DNA of 64,000 bases from Spirochaetia bacterium (GCA_009885955.1 VFJS01000003.1:335086-399085), one strand, 5' to 3'; positions 17,668 to 26,647 are shown, numbered from the stretch's first letter. Notes: a model not told the origin generated them from the letters alone. Made by a program: numbers and translations.

Positions 17668-17847
17668 CTAAAAAACTGCAATTCTCAGCATGTCTTCAAA
17701 TATGACTCTGAGGAAAAAAAGCAGCGCAATGGAGCCGAAGAGCAGGCGCACAAAATCCCTTTCGCCATCTTTATCCCTGTAGGTGAGGCCGTGATAGGCA
17801 ATAAATCCGGTTAATATCAGGAAAATGATATTTACTCCCCTTTCCAT
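17668..17847 (-). CDS. Small two-helix membrane protein (59 residues)
   Basis: An unlisted short frame on the minus strand, ATG at 17847 and TAG at 17668-17670. It begins MERGVNIIFLILTGFIAYHG, has a charged loop TYRDKDGERD and a second hydrophobic stretch LLFGSIALLFFLRVIF. The clean two-helix pattern with a polar hairpin, and its position 45 bases after the cNMP/CBS gene on the same strand, suggest a real last gene of the symporter operon. No strong ribosome site is visible. Function unknown. Confidence 0.55.
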   Translation of the reverse strand: MERGVNIIFLILTGFIAYHGLTYRDKDGERDFVRLLFGSIALLFFLRVIFEDMLRIAVF

Positions 17848-17892
17848 TTTTAACCGGTATATTCTTTCATAGTGTTTTTGCCTTTTTATGAC

Positions 17893-19824
17893 TCACAGTA
17901 TTCCGGCATCTTTCATAAATTTTGTCAGTTCGGCCTGGAGCCTTGAAATAATCCGGAAAATGTCGTTCATGAATTTTTTTTCAAGAATAGAGAGTAGGCC
18001 GGGATCGATGAGGTCATCGGGGGCTGCTTTACGTTCCTTCTTCCTCAATTGATTCATGATCCTGAGGTTGAGAAGAAATTCAAATCCATTCAGGATGTCA
18101 TCCCTCAGATCAGGGAGGATGATATTTTTTTCTGAAAGTAAGTATATCCTTCCTATGGTCGAAGGGGTTTCAATTTTGCTGAAAAGGGCCATGACCCTTA
18201 TTGAGTCTACAATGGGGTAGATGCAGCTTCTTGAAATATGGAGTTCACCTTTATGTTCGCCGCTGCTCATAACTACTCTGTCATTGTAAAAGCCGATGGG
18301 TGGGTTTACAGAAAGGGCCGGTAGTGTCATTGCGGCAAGGTACTTTTTCTCCGAGGCTATTCTGTCATGGATTTTATTTTTAAAAAGGGTTGATGTTTCC
18401 TCGCTGCCGTAAAAATTTTTTAAGTCAAGAAACCTGCTTGCCGAAGTTATCTTCTCCGGATCACCTGAAAGGAGGCCGGAGCTGATAAGCCCTATCCATT
18501 CGGAGATACTCCCGGCCGGGAGCGCTCCTGCTCCGGAGGGATTCGATTCAACAGGAGGGAAACCAATCTTGACGTTAACATCCTCCTGGTTGCGGATCAG
18601 TTTCATGCAGAATTCCCTCAGTTCCGATTCTATCCTCCCGTCTGCCTGGTCCGGATAGACGAGGGCCTGATTCCACGCTGAATTGAATACCTGCTCGGAC
18701 CTGCCGCTGCTTCCAAAGGAGAGGCAGGAAAGAGTGCTGAAGATCTTTTTTTCATCGTCTTTGAGAATGATATTAATTGTCCTTCGTGCAATCCGTTCAT
18801 TTATATTCGTGATGATCCCGGCAATATGCCTGGCGCTCACCCCTGTACCTGTCAGGGTTGATATTATTTTAACTGTCTTCCCATAAATGGCGGCAAGACT
18901 ATCAAGACTGTTTTCAATTTCAATTGTTTTCACAATGGATATGGGCGATATGCCCTGCAGTACCATGAAATCGGAATTTGTGACAACACCCTTCAGCCTG
19001 TTTTCGTTATCAACGACAATCAGGTGGTGTATGTTATGGCTCATCATCATCAGCAGCGCATCGAAGGTCATTATCGATGAGTTTACGGTATAGGCAGCCG
19101 GGCTCATTATTTCTGTTACCTGCCGGCCCGGGTCTATTCCCGTGGCCAGTACCTTGTCCCTGAGGTCTCTCAGTGTTATGATACCGGCAGGTGAGCCCAT
19201 TTCATCCTCGAAAATGAGGCTGCTGATATTGTTATCAGACATTATTTCAGAAGCTTTTCTTATGCTTATTCCTGTCCCTGAGGTAATTACTTTTCTGTGT
19301 ATGAGGTCTTCGATCTTTGTTGTAAACAGCAGCCTGTCCGTATCCCCTTCCCCGTCAGCGGGTTTGAAATGCTTTGAATACATCTCCAGGGTTGACTGAT
19401 CGGGAAAATTACGAAAGAAAGCATGTGAGAAAAATTTCCTCAAGGCAGGGACTTCATTTGTCATCACCGAAATTTTTTCCATGGGGATAACATAGACGAT
19501 AGTATCATCCATTGTTTCAATATCAACATCAAGGCCATCTCCATGTTCGGAAGGTGAGAACCCGAAGATCTGGCCACAGTCTAAAACAGCAACGGGGGAA
19601 AGGGAGTCCATGACACCGCATGCACCGGAATTTTTTATCATAACGCCGCCGCTCCTGATTACTCTTATGTATTTTAATAAGGCGGGATTATTCGCAGGGA
19701 TTTTCTCACCTTTATGAAAAAATTCAACGGAGACTACCTGAGCTATCACATTGATCTGTTCCTCGTTCAGAAATCTGAAAGGCGGGACTGCGTTAATAAA
19801 ATCAATGATTTCTCTGAGTATCAT
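17893..19824 (-). CDS. cNMP-binding/CBS/DUF294 signalling protein with altered nucleotidyltransferase site
   Basis: 643 residues. Residues 1-135 form a cyclic-nucleotide-binding-like barrel; about 165-290 hold two CBS motifs (SEIMSDNNISSLIFEDE, HNIHHLIVVDNENRLKGVVT); about 300-440 match a GlnD-like nucleotidyltransferase (DUF294), and the rest the DUF294 C-terminal helical domain. In active relatives the motif reads GS-x-GR-x-EQ-...-D-x-D-N-A. Here it is FGSSGRSEQ followed by NSAWNQALVY, so both metal-binding Asp are replaced by Ala and Asn. It probably senses nucleotides without transferring them. It lies downstream of an SSS symporter, a pairing seen in other bacteria, and may control that transporter. 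Confidence 0.85.
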   Translation of the reverse strand: MILREIIDFINAVPPFRFLNEEQINVIAQVVSVEFFHKGEKIPANNPALLKYIRVIRSGGVMIKNSGACGVMDSLSPVAVLDCGQIFGFSPSEHGDGLDVDIETMDDTIVYVIPMEKISVMTNEVPALRKFFSHAFFRNFPDQSTLEMYSKHFKPADGEGDTDRLLFTTKIEDLIHRKVITSGTGISIRKASEIMSDNNISSLIFEDEMGSPAGIITLRDLRDKVLATGIDPGRQVTEIMSPAAYTVNSSIMTFDALLMMMSHNIHHLIVVDNENRLKGVVTNSDFMVLQGISPISIVKTIEIENSLDSLAAIYGKTVKIISTLTGTGVSARHIAGIITNINERIARRTINIILKDDEKKIFSTLSCLSFGSSGRSEQVFNSAWNQALVYPDQADGRIESELREFCMKLIRNQEDVNVKIGFPPVESNPSGAGALPAGSISEWIGLISSGLLSGDPEKITSASRFLDLKNFYGSEETSTLFKNKIHDRIASEKKYLAAMTLPALSVNPPIGFYNDRVVMSSGEHKGELHISRSCIYPIVDSIRVMALFSKIETPSTIGRIYLLSEKNIILPDLRDDILNGFEFLLNLRIMNQLRKKERKAAPDDLIDPGLLSILEKKFMNDIFRIISRLQAELTKFMKDAGIL

Positions 19825-19853
19825 AAAGTTTTTCAGACAGGGCGTAACCCCGA

Positions 19854-20444
19854 TCAGAGGATTTTCCCGGGCTGGTACATATTCTGTTTTTTATCAAAGG
19901 GGTCGTATTTGAGTACCCGATCCTTCTCAGGTTTTTTTAATTCCTTTTCCAGATAATTCAACCGGTCATAAATAGTCGGCTGTTTTTCATGGATATTCCT
20001 GGCAAAACGCCAGAGCCATCCCGGGCCTTCTGCCAGCGAAGGGTTGTATCTCAGGGCATCCCTGTAATCTTTCGCAGCTTCATTGTATTTTTCAAGTCTG
20101 TCGTTGAGGATGCCCCTGTTGGCGTATGCCTCAGCAAAGTCATTTCTCCCTGAAATGGCCTTATCAAAGGAGTTTTTTGATTCAATGTATTTCCCCTCAA
20201 GCATTAGAATTATCCCTCTGGTCATATGCATTGGCGGAAAATCAGGATTTTCTTCAAGCCCCCTGTCAATATGGACAAGGGCCCGGGCGATATTTTTTTT
20301 TTCAAGATGGATGTTGCTTATCCTGTATTCTCTCTCCCCTTTAAAACTCTCATCCCTGCTTGAAAGTATGAAATAAAGACCATACCCTGCGAGAAGGGCA
20401 ATCATACAGAGAGGTAAAAAATTTTTTTTTAATGTATCGATCAT
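19854..20444 (-). CDS. Membrane-anchored TPR protein
   Basis: 196 residues. One N-terminal hydrophobic segment (FLPLCMIALLAGYGLYFIL) is followed by about three tetratricopeptide repeats, the clearest being ALVHIDRGLEENPDFPPMHM, AKDYRDALRYNPSLAEGPGW and the one between them (YIESKNSFDKAISGRNDFAE). The tail is charged and unrecognised. TPRs mediate protein contacts, here probably at the periplasmic face of the inner membrane. Start overlaps the stop of the upstream small membrane protein by four bases, so it belongs to the symporter operon. Confidence 0.8.
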   Translation of the reverse strand: MIDTLKKNFLPLCMIALLAGYGLYFILSSRDESFKGEREYRISNIHLEKKNIARALVHIDRGLEENPDFPPMHMTRGIILMLEGKYIESKNSFDKAISGRNDFAEAYANRGILNDRLEKYNEAAKDYRDALRYNPSLAEGPGWLWRFARNIHEKQPTIYDRLNYLEKELKKPEKDRVLKYDPFDKKQNMYQPGKIL

Positions 20445-20707
20445 TTCTTATCGAACATTTTCCAGATTAAATAGTAGTTGAATATTAATGAAAAAATTAT
20501 ACAAATGATGAGGGCCGTGAGAGTCGATTTTCTCTCTATCGTTTTCCTGTTAATTACATCGGTTTCTCTATCCAGATTTCTTTCAGCCCTTTTGAGCCTT
20601 CCGTTGAATATTATTTTTTTTACCGGACTGTAGAGAAAAAAAGCCATAAGTAATGTGGTTCCCGCCTGCCAGAGGAAGAGTCTTAATTTTATTTCATCAT
20701 AGCCCAT
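20441..20707 (-). CDS. Small membrane protein of symporter operon
   Basis: 88 residues with two hydrophobic segments: LFLWQAGTTLLMAFFLYSPV near the N-terminus and LTALIICIIFSLIFNYYLI near the C-terminus, joined by a basic amphipathic stretch (RLKRAERNLDRETDVINRK). It follows the symporter by three bases and overlaps the TPR gene by four. The size and place recall the small subunits that accompany some SSS transporters, but no signature of such a family was recognised. Confidence 0.7.
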   Translation of the reverse strand: MGYDEIKLRLFLWQAGTTLLMAFFLYSPVKKIIFNGRLKRAERNLDRETDVINRKTIERKSTLTALIICIIFSLIFNYYLIWKMFDKK

Positions 20708-20710
20708 GTA

Positions 20711-22660
20711 TCAATTGTTTAATGCCGTCGGGGCATCATCAACCAGGGCCTTGATTTCAGCTTTCGGTATTATTGACATTTTAAAGTAATAGGCAAGCAT
20801 CCACATCATGGCTACTCCTGCCGCCCACCAGATAATCTGCCAGGCCCAGATGGAGGGCATTCCGAAGATCCATGTTTCCGAATTATTCGGATCACCGAAA
20901 ATATTATTCCCGATGATAGCTCCCGGGCCGATAGCCATGACAAACCATGCGATTGTCAGTATCCATCCAGCCGGCCTGAATTTTTTTCTCTCCTCAGGAA
21001 CTGAGGCATGTTCCCTGAGAAAATTGTGAAATTTCATCTTGTGTTCCAAATCCTCATTATTCTGGGTGAATAGGGAAACAGTCAGTGCCAGGCCCAGGTT
21101 GAAAAATATCCCCCATCCCGCCGAGTGCATTGTAAGGGGCCATCTCCCCCAGAAGGGGATTCCCAGGAGATCCACTCCAATGGATTCAGTCAGGGTTACT
21201 GCCAGTATCCCCGCAATAAGGCCGGCGTTTATGCCGGACCGAGTAAGCCATGGCCAGTAACATACCGCGATGAGTGCCGGCCACATCTGGAAGCCATAGG
21301 CAACTGCGAGCCCTCCAAGGAGAACCAGCGCATCGCTGGAATATATTGCAATAGTCATGGATGATGCAATTATCAGGAAAATGCTGAGCTTTCCGAATAA
21401 TATCTGGATTTCATGTGATGCAGTCTTATTGATGAAGTGTTTGTAAAAGTCCCTTGTGATGATGCCGCCGGCTGCCGAGAGATAGGGTGCTGCTGTTGAC
21501 TGCATGGCTGCCAGGGCGCAGACACTGAGAAGCCCTATTGCCCACGGGGCGCTTTCAGAGAGGAGGTTTATCAGCGCCGGGACAATGATGTCCTGCTTTC
21601 CGGGGTGCAGCATAATGTCCATGCCCAGGCCTGTGTAGTCCAGGTTTGAACCTGCTTTTACCATGGATGCATCGAGTCCCAGAAAGTGTCCACCCAGGCC
21701 CTGCATGGCAGTAAAGACAATAAGGATAAAACCAATGAGACATGATGAAGCCCAGACCTGCTGCGGAGCAAAGGGTTTCGGGTCCTTGTTTGAAAAAGCC
21801 CACATGGTATAGGTTGGCGCGGCCTGAATACCCATGAGGGCGAACATGTACGTGAGGCACATCATCCCGGTCCATTCGCCGCCCAATGCGTCTTTGCCCT
21901 GCTTTACAAACTGTATGATGCCGGGCATTGCAATGTAGTGGCTGTATCCGTCCGGGGTTCTTGTCTGATCATTGAATGCCAGTTTTTCAATCCCTTTCAT
22001 AAGCATTTTCCATCCGCCGACATAATAGAGGGTAATTATTCCAGTTGCTATTATTCCAGTTGCAAGGAGGATAAACTGCATTGTATCAACATATACGATT
22101 GCCTTAACCCCTCCAAGGGCCACGAAGATGAGTACCACAAGGGCAATCATGAGAATTCCGGCCTCAAAGGGGAAGAGGTCGTCTGATAGAATTTTAAAGA
22201 GCAGGCCCGAAGCCCTCAGCTGGACGGCAATATAGGGGATTGTATAGAACATGGCTATGATAACCGTGAGAATTCTTATAAGGTCCGATTTGAAATAGTC
22301 GGAAAACATATCACCGGGAGTGACATAGCTGAAGCGCTTTCCAAGCATCCATTGCCTTTTTAAAAACATGGTTCCGGTAAAGGGGATTCCAATGGCATAG
22401 AATGAAGCGTAGGCATACTGGAACCCGTTAAGGTAGAGAAGGCCGGGATGCCCCATGAAGGTCCACCCTGAGAATGAAGTCGCGGTAGCTGCAAGGATAA
22501 ATACCCATATGGGGATTTTCCTGCCCGCTTGAAAGAAGTCCGTAGCGGTCTTTGTAAGCCTGGTTCCTTTAATCCCCCAGAATATGCAGTAGAACCAGTA
22601 GAGAAGTACAAAGACGAGAAGCCATATTACTTTTGCCTGCACGTAAGCCCCCAGCTTCAT
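20711..22660 (-). CDS. Sodium:solute symporter (SSS family)
   Basis: 649 residues, with about thirteen or more hydrophobic segments, longer than the typical 500-residue member. FFQAGRKIPIWVFILAATATSFSGWTF is the SSS start of the transporter core; GGVKAIVYVDTMQFILLATG and the AAMQSTAAPYLSAAGGIITRDFYKHF block are the standard sodium-site landmarks. Inner membrane, cation-coupled uptake; substrate not predictable, perhaps a carboxylate or amino acid. It leads a minus-strand operon with two small membrane proteins, a TPR protein and a cNMP/CBS/DUF294 protein. Confidence 0.9.
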   Translation of the reverse strand: MKLGAYVQAKVIWLLVFVLLYWFYCIFWGIKGTRLTKTATDFFQAGRKIPIWVFILAATATSFSGWTFMGHPGLLYLNGFQYAYASFYAIGIPFTGTMFLKRQWMLGKRFSYVTPGDMFSDYFKSDLIRILTVIIAMFYTIPYIAVQLRASGLLFKILSDDLFPFEAGILMIALVVLIFVALGGVKAIVYVDTMQFILLATGIIATGIITLYYVGGWKMLMKGIEKLAFNDQTRTPDGYSHYIAMPGIIQFVKQGKDALGGEWTGMMCLTYMFALMGIQAAPTYTMWAFSNKDPKPFAPQQVWASSCLIGFILIVFTAMQGLGGHFLGLDASMVKAGSNLDYTGLGMDIMLHPGKQDIIVPALINLLSESAPWAIGLLSVCALAAMQSTAAPYLSAAGGIITRDFYKHFINKTASHEIQILFGKLSIFLIIASSMTIAIYSSDALVLLGGLAVAYGFQMWPALIAVCYWPWLTRSGINAGLIAGILAVTLTESIGVDLLGIPFWGRWPLTMHSAGWGIFFNLGLALTVSLFTQNNEDLEHKMKFHNFLREHASVPEERKKFRPAGWILTIAWFVMAIGPGAIIGNNIFGDPNNSETWIFGMPSIWAWQIIWWAAGVAMMWMLAYYFKMSIIPKAEIKALVDDAPTALNN

Positions 22661-22758
22661 TAATAAAAATTACACAAAAATCTTTTTTTTAACTGACTGT
22701 TATTATTATCAGGCTTTCTAGTAAGGAATGTCAAGAGAAAATTTTTCCCGGACCGGCT

Positions 22759-22794
22759 AAAAAAAAGGGCCCCTGTTCAACGGCGCCCTTTATA
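22759..22794 (-). terminator. Rho-independent terminator after the hsp20 pair
   Basis: On the minus strand AAAGGGCGCC ... GGGGCCCTTT followed by a run of T (the A run at 22759-22766 on the plus strand). It ends the hsp20 transcript before the symporter operon begins. Confidence 0.75.
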
Positions 22795-22842
22795 TCATTC
22801 TAACATTTATTCTTTTTAATAATTTAAATGTTCATCCTTTGG

Positions 22843-23211
22843 TCAATGAATTTCAATTTTTTTCGGTATAGCCTCCTCTTTTTTATTCAGAATCAGTGTC
22901 AACAGACCATTTTCAAGCTTTGCTTCAATTTTGTCAGTATCTACGCCCTCATCTGTTTTAAATTTTCTATAGAAGCTTGCCGGTGTATATTCGCCGTAAA
23001 GCAGGCTTTTCCCCTCAGGAACAAGTTCATTTAAGTTGCCTTTGATTTCAAGTTCTCTCCCGTTTACTGTTATATCCAGGTTTTCCCTGGTAATCCCGGG
23101 AACTTCATAAATCATATGATAACCCGCATCAGTCTCATATATATCTGTCAAAGGGAGAAGGACGGTTTCCCGGCATTCACCGTTTTCATAATTTTTTATT
23201 GCTGTTTCCAT
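22843..23211 (-). CDS. Hsp20/alpha-crystallin small heat-shock protein
   Basis: 122 residues. The alpha-crystallin domain is complete: YHMIYEVPGITRENLDITV, FYRKFKTDEGVDTDKIEAK and the closing ENGLLTLILNKKEE with its GLLTL core strand. It ends IPKKIEIH, a conserved C-terminal I-x-I tail that docks to neighbouring subunits in oligomers. ATP-independent holdase that binds unfolding proteins in the cytoplasm. It lies 12 bases downstream of a second Hsp20 gene and shares its CIRCE-controlled promoter. The two proteins are clearly different in sequence and may form mixed oligomers. Confidence 0.93.
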   Translation of the reverse strand: METAIKNYENGECRETVLLPLTDIYETDAGYHMIYEVPGITRENLDITVNGRELEIKGNLNELVPEGKSLLYGEYTPASFYRKFKTDEGVDTDKIEAKLENGLLTLILNKKEEAIPKKIEIH

Positions 23212-23223
23212 AATAGGGCCTCC

Positions 23224-23631
23224 TTATTTTATTTCAATTTTTTTCGGCATAGCATGTTCGCTCTTCGGCATTTTAATGGTGAGAAGGCCGTCCTTCAATT
23301 CTGCATTTACTTTTCCCGCATCCACCTCATAAGGGAGAGTGATGGATTTTTTAAACTTTCCAAAAGTCCTTTCCTTCCTTAAGTAGGTGTTGCCGGTGTA
23401 ATCTGACTGTTTTTCACCTTCAATTGTAAGCAGTTCATCTTTGACTTCAATTTTCAGGTTTTCCCTGCTGATTCCAGGTAATGCAGCCCTGATCTCAATT
23501 TCATTATTTCCTTCATAGACTTGAACATATGGATATTCAGCATGGATAAAATCGACTGTTGAGCGATTAAACAGGTCGTCAACATAGTCAAAAATATCAA
23601 AACCTCTGTTTATTAGATTGTAAGTAACCAT
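23224..23631 (-). CDS. Hsp20/alpha-crystallin small heat-shock protein, first of pair
   Basis: 135 residues. N-terminal arm with DYVDDLFNRS, then the alpha-crystallin domain (IEIRAALPGISRENLKIEV, FKKSITLPYEVDAGKVNAEL, DGLLTIKMPK) and the IEIK tail. The first gene after the promoter and CIRCE operator upstream; AAGGAGG ribosome site. The expected role is protection of proteins during heat or other stress. Confidence 0.94.
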   Translation of the reverse strand: MVTYNLINRGFDIFDYVDDLFNRSTVDFIHAEYPYVQVYEGNNEIEIRAALPGISRENLKIEVKDELLTIEGEKQSDYTGNTYLRKERTFGKFKKSITLPYEVDAGKVNAELKDGLLTIKMPKSEHAMPKKIEIK

Positions 23632-23670
23632 AATTAACCCTCCTTATCATTCATTTTCTTGTTATTGTTG

Positions 23671-23697
23671 TTAGCACTCATCATTATTGAGTGCTAA
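23671..23697 (-). promoter_or_regulatory. CIRCE operator (HrcA-binding site)
   Basis: Perfect inverted repeat TTAGCACTC (23671-23679), nine-base spacer, GAGTGCTAA (23689-23697). This is the consensus CIRCE element bound by the heat-shock repressor HrcA. It lies just downstream of the -10 box of the hsp20 promoter, about 40 bases before the first start codon. Confidence 0.95.
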
Positions 23698-23701
23698 CAA
23701 C

Positions 23702-23730
23702 AATATACAAAAATATTTTATATTCGTCAA
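23702..23730 (-). promoter_or_regulatory. Sigma-70 type promoter of the hsp20 pair
   Basis: Minus strand TTGACG (complement of 23725-23730), 17-base spacer and TATATT (complement of 23702-23707). The CIRCE operator covers the predicted transcription start, so HrcA binding would block initiation or early elongation. Confidence 0.7.
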
Positions 23731-23820
23731 TAGTGGAGATGAATTTTTATGATTTTTATGATTTTTTTCTGTAAATTTTTTTAAGAGCTATTGAGTTATT
23801 TTAATAAAACTGGAAGGGCT

Positions 23821-24444
23821 TTACGGTATAATATTTACAAGTTCATCATCAAAGACCTGCTTGAGAACATTTTCTTTTGTCATATGGTTGATTTCATTTT
23901 TCCTGAGTTTTTCAAAATCCAGGGATATGCTGTAGTAATCATTTATCATCGAATGATGTAAGAGTATGGTATAGTGAAATTCCCCGGAAGAATTTTCAGT
24001 GGAATTTTTTTCCGGGGTATAATGTACAAGGAATTCACACCTGTCTATTCCTGCAATTCCGGACCAGATAATATTTCTTATGAAAAGGTCATTCTGGGAG
24101 GATCTGGTTTTATATTCCAGGACATTCTCAGGTTTAAAAATAAAGCTTATCAATCCGAAACTTCTCCTCTTCAATTCAATGAAAATCCTTCCCCTTGCCG
24201 GGATGTTTGATAGATAAAGGTGAAAGGTTCTGTTGGAGATGAGAAATTTACTCGCAATAAAAGTTATAAGGCCAATGGCAGGGATTATACTTATTTCATC
24301 CCAGAGTGTTTCTGCTGAAAAGTGCGGGAATATTATCCTGATGGCATGGATGACAATCAAACCAAAGGTAATGGCGATAAGGAGCACCATGAGAAATATC
24401 ATCAGCATTCTAAAATCAATCTTTCTTTTACTATTTTTTATCAT
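23821..24444 (-). CDS. Membrane protein, unknown function
   Basis: 207 residues. Two hydrophobic segments near the N-terminus (MLMIFLMVLLIAITFGLIVI and SIIPAIGLITFIASKFLI) are followed by a soluble, beta-rich domain with no recognised motif (YLSNIPARGRIFIELKRR, YSISLDFEKLRKNEI). It may be a small membrane-anchored protein facing the cytoplasm. The gene stands alone between the hsp20 set and an AT-rich gap. No function proposed. Confidence 0.6.
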   Translation of the reverse strand: MIKNSKRKIDFRMLMIFLMVLLIAITFGLIVIHAIRIIFPHFSAETLWDEISIIPAIGLITFIASKFLISNRTFHLYLSNIPARGRIFIELKRRSFGLISFIFKPENVLEYKTRSSQNDLFIRNIIWSGIAGIDRCEFLVHYTPEKNSTENSSGEFHYTILLHHSMINDYYSISLDFEKLRKNEINHMTKENVLKQVFDDELVNIIP

Positions 24445-25268
24445 TTTAAAAATCTTTTATGTTTTTTTTGAATTTCTTCATTGTTCCGGATACGTATAGG
24501 AATTCAGACGGTATGTATACCAGGTTATATTTATTTATATGACTTTATCCAAATAATTTTGTCGAGCAAATTAAAAAATTTAATTTTTTTTCTGATAATC
24601 AATAAATATGTTTGACAGGAGACATAATATTTTATAATCTATTTTTAATTGATGATAAAAAAAGGAGAATTTCAGACTGCTATTTAAACTGGGCTGGTTA
24701 TAGAGTATATTCCATCTACGGCCACTTTTTATCAGCAGTTGTTAATATGAAATCCGATAAAATACCTCCCAGTCAAAGCCAAACGAAAGCAGGCGAATTT
24801 TTTCTCTGCCCCGGGCCTCTATCCCTATCTATTATTTTTAATTTAAAATTTTATGCTGATAAAATAGTTAAAGATAAAAAAATAATCTACGATATTCTTA
24901 TTAATTTCAGTAACTTTTTTTTAGTTTTTTTTACAATTTATCAAAAAAGATTTGCAATTTTCAGCCATGGATCAAAATTGATTAGTTTTTTTAAATTTTC
25001 ATTGCAGGAGAATTTTAAAGCGATAATGGAAATAGAGTTTAGAAGCACACATCTTACGAAAAAAAATACTGTCCTTTGTTACCTCTGATGCAGACGATAG
25101 CAGTCCCCATAAATACAAAAAATAAAATTCAGGATTTCCTATCCCAAAAATCCATCATCCCGGCAAATGAGCCCTGTGGAAAGAATGAAACCATGGATAA
25201 TTTTTTTATTCATGAAAAAATAATATTCTTAAAATTTAATAAATTTTAAAAATGGAGAAAAGAAAAAA
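24445..25268. other. Long AT-rich intergenic region before kamA
   Basis: 824 bases with strong A/T bias and no convincing gene. An open frame from a TTG at 24612 to 25088 (plus strand) could encode about 158 residues, but it lacks a ribosome site, recognisable domains and the codon pattern of its neighbours. The AT-rich end presumably holds the kamA promoter; a run AAAATGGAGAAAAGAA precedes its start codon. Confidence 0.5.
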
Positions 25269-26579
25269 ATGATTGAAAATCAGCTTGAAAAAGATGAACC
25301 CGAGCCGCCCAGTTCGACTGTAGCTCTGGCGGAAAATGAAGAGGAGCAGGCCGGAAGATCCATGGAATCTTTTGACAGGGCTTCTAACATTGGTATTACC
25401 CGCTCATTTGATTTTTTTATTAAAAAAGTAACTAAGGACATTCATACCTTCCCGATCAGCGAAAAAACCCGTTTATTCAAGGAAAAACATTTTATTTCAG
25501 CAGGCGATAACGAATGGAACAACTGGAGATGGCAGGTTAAAAACAGAATAACCAGCCTTGGCCAGCTTGAAAAAATCGTCAGCCTCAGAGAACTGGAACA
25601 TAAGGCTATTTTGATGCACAAGAGCTCCATGCCCCTTGCCATTACCCCTTACTATGCCAGTTTATTAAATGAAGATGATTATGATCAGCCTGTAAGAAAA
25701 ACCGTCATACCGACAATTCACGAGCATATCCGCTCTGCCGGTGAATCGGAAGACCCCCTGTGCGAGGATGAAGACTGCGCAGTGCCCGGCCTGATACACA
25801 GATACCCCGACAGGGTGCTCTTTCTGGTGACCAATTACTGTACAACCTACTGCCGGTACTGCACCAGGTCCAGGATGATAAAACCGAACAACAAATATCC
25901 CTTCAATATTATGCAGTGGGAAATGGCGCTTAACTATATCAAAAATAATGAAAGCATCAGAGACGTGCTTATTTCAGGCGGTGACCCGCTGAGCCTCCCG
26001 TCGAGCAGGCTTGAATGGTTATTACAGAGGCTTAAGCAGATCCAGCATGTTGAATTCATCCGCATCGGGACAAAGATTCCCGTGGTTCTTCCCCAGCGCA
26101 TTACCACGGACCTTGTCAGGATGCTGAAGAGGTACCAGCCCCTCTGGATGAGCATTCACTTCACGCACCCCGACGAACTCACTCCAGAGGTTGCCGAGGC
26201 ATGCAAAAGGCTGGCCGATGCAGGCATCCCCCTGGGGAGCCAGACGGTTCTTTTAAAAGATATAAACGACGATGTTGAGACAATGAAGAAACTCATGCAT
26301 GGTCTCCTTAAAATGAGAGTCCGGCCGTATTACATGTACCAGTGTGATCCCATAATGGGCTCATCCCATTTCAGGACTCCGGTAGACAAAGGACTTGAGA
26401 TAATCCAGGGGTTGAGGGGGCACACAACAGGCTACGCGGTGCCGTCCTATGTTATCGATGCCCCTGGGGGCGGAGGGAAAATCCCGCTGCTGCCGGAATA
26501 TTTCATTGGGAAGAATAATGGCGAAGTGATTCTTAAAAATTACAAGGGGCTCCTGTATAAATATCCTGATTGTGTTTAG
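25269..26579 (+). CDS. kamA: Lysine 2,3-aminomutase (KamA), radical SAM/PLP
   Basis: 436 residues. Converts L-lysine to L-beta-lysine using SAM, a [4Fe-4S] cluster and PLP. Radical SAM motif CTTYCRYC at residues 191-198. PLP lysine K404 in the PGGGGK motif. D360 (YQCD) and D397 (VIDAPG) occupy the places of the two Asp that hold the substrate epsilon-amino group in the clostridial enzyme (D293, D330; offset 67 throughout), so lysine rather than glutamate is the expected substrate. The N-terminus is 60-70 residues longer than in that enzyme and acidic. Followed by an ATP-grasp ligase and a GNAT protein that may use the beta-lysine. Confidence 0.92.
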   Translation: MIENQLEKDEPEPPSSTVALAENEEEQAGRSMESFDRASNIGITRSFDFFIKKVTKDIHTFPISEKTRLFKEKHFISAGDNEWNNWRWQVKNRITSLGQLEKIVSLRELEHKAILMHKSSMPLAITPYYASLLNEDDYDQPVRKTVIPTIHEHIRSAGESEDPLCEDEDCAVPGLIHRYPDRVLFLVTNYCTTYCRYCTRSRMIKPNNKYPFNIMQWEMALNYIKNNESIRDVLISGGDPLSLPSSRLEWLLQRLKQIQHVEFIRIGTKIPVVLPQRITTDLVRMLKRYQPLWMSIHFTHPDELTPEVAEACKRLADAGIPLGSQTVLLKDINDDVETMKKLMHGLLKMRVRPYYMYQCDPIMGSSHFRTPVDKGLEIIQGLRGHTTGYAVPSYVIDAPGGGGKIPLLPEYFIGKNNGEVILKNYKGLLYKYPDCV

Positions 26580-26608
26580 GATTTTTTGACTGGCCTCTTC
26601 ATGAATTT

Positions 26609-26647
26609 ATCAAGCCCGATACGTTATAACTGCATATCGGGCTTGAT
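26609..26647. terminator. Hairpin downstream of kamA
   Basis: ATCAAGCCCGATA (26609-26621) and its exact complement TATCGGGCTTGAT (26635-26647) enclose a 13-base loop. No T run follows, so it may be a weak terminator or a processing hairpin between kamA and the ligase gene. Confidence 0.45.

Noticed and set aside
24612-25088. Open frame of about 158 residues from a TTG in the AT-rich gap before kamA
   Set aside because: No ribosome site, no recognisable domain, codon pattern unlike neighbouring genes, and rich in Phe, Ile, Lys as expected from translating AT-rich DNA.
25269-26579. Glutamate 2,3-aminomutase instead of lysine 2,3-aminomutase
   Set aside because: The two Asp that select lysine are both present (360 and 397); the glutamate enzyme has other residues there.
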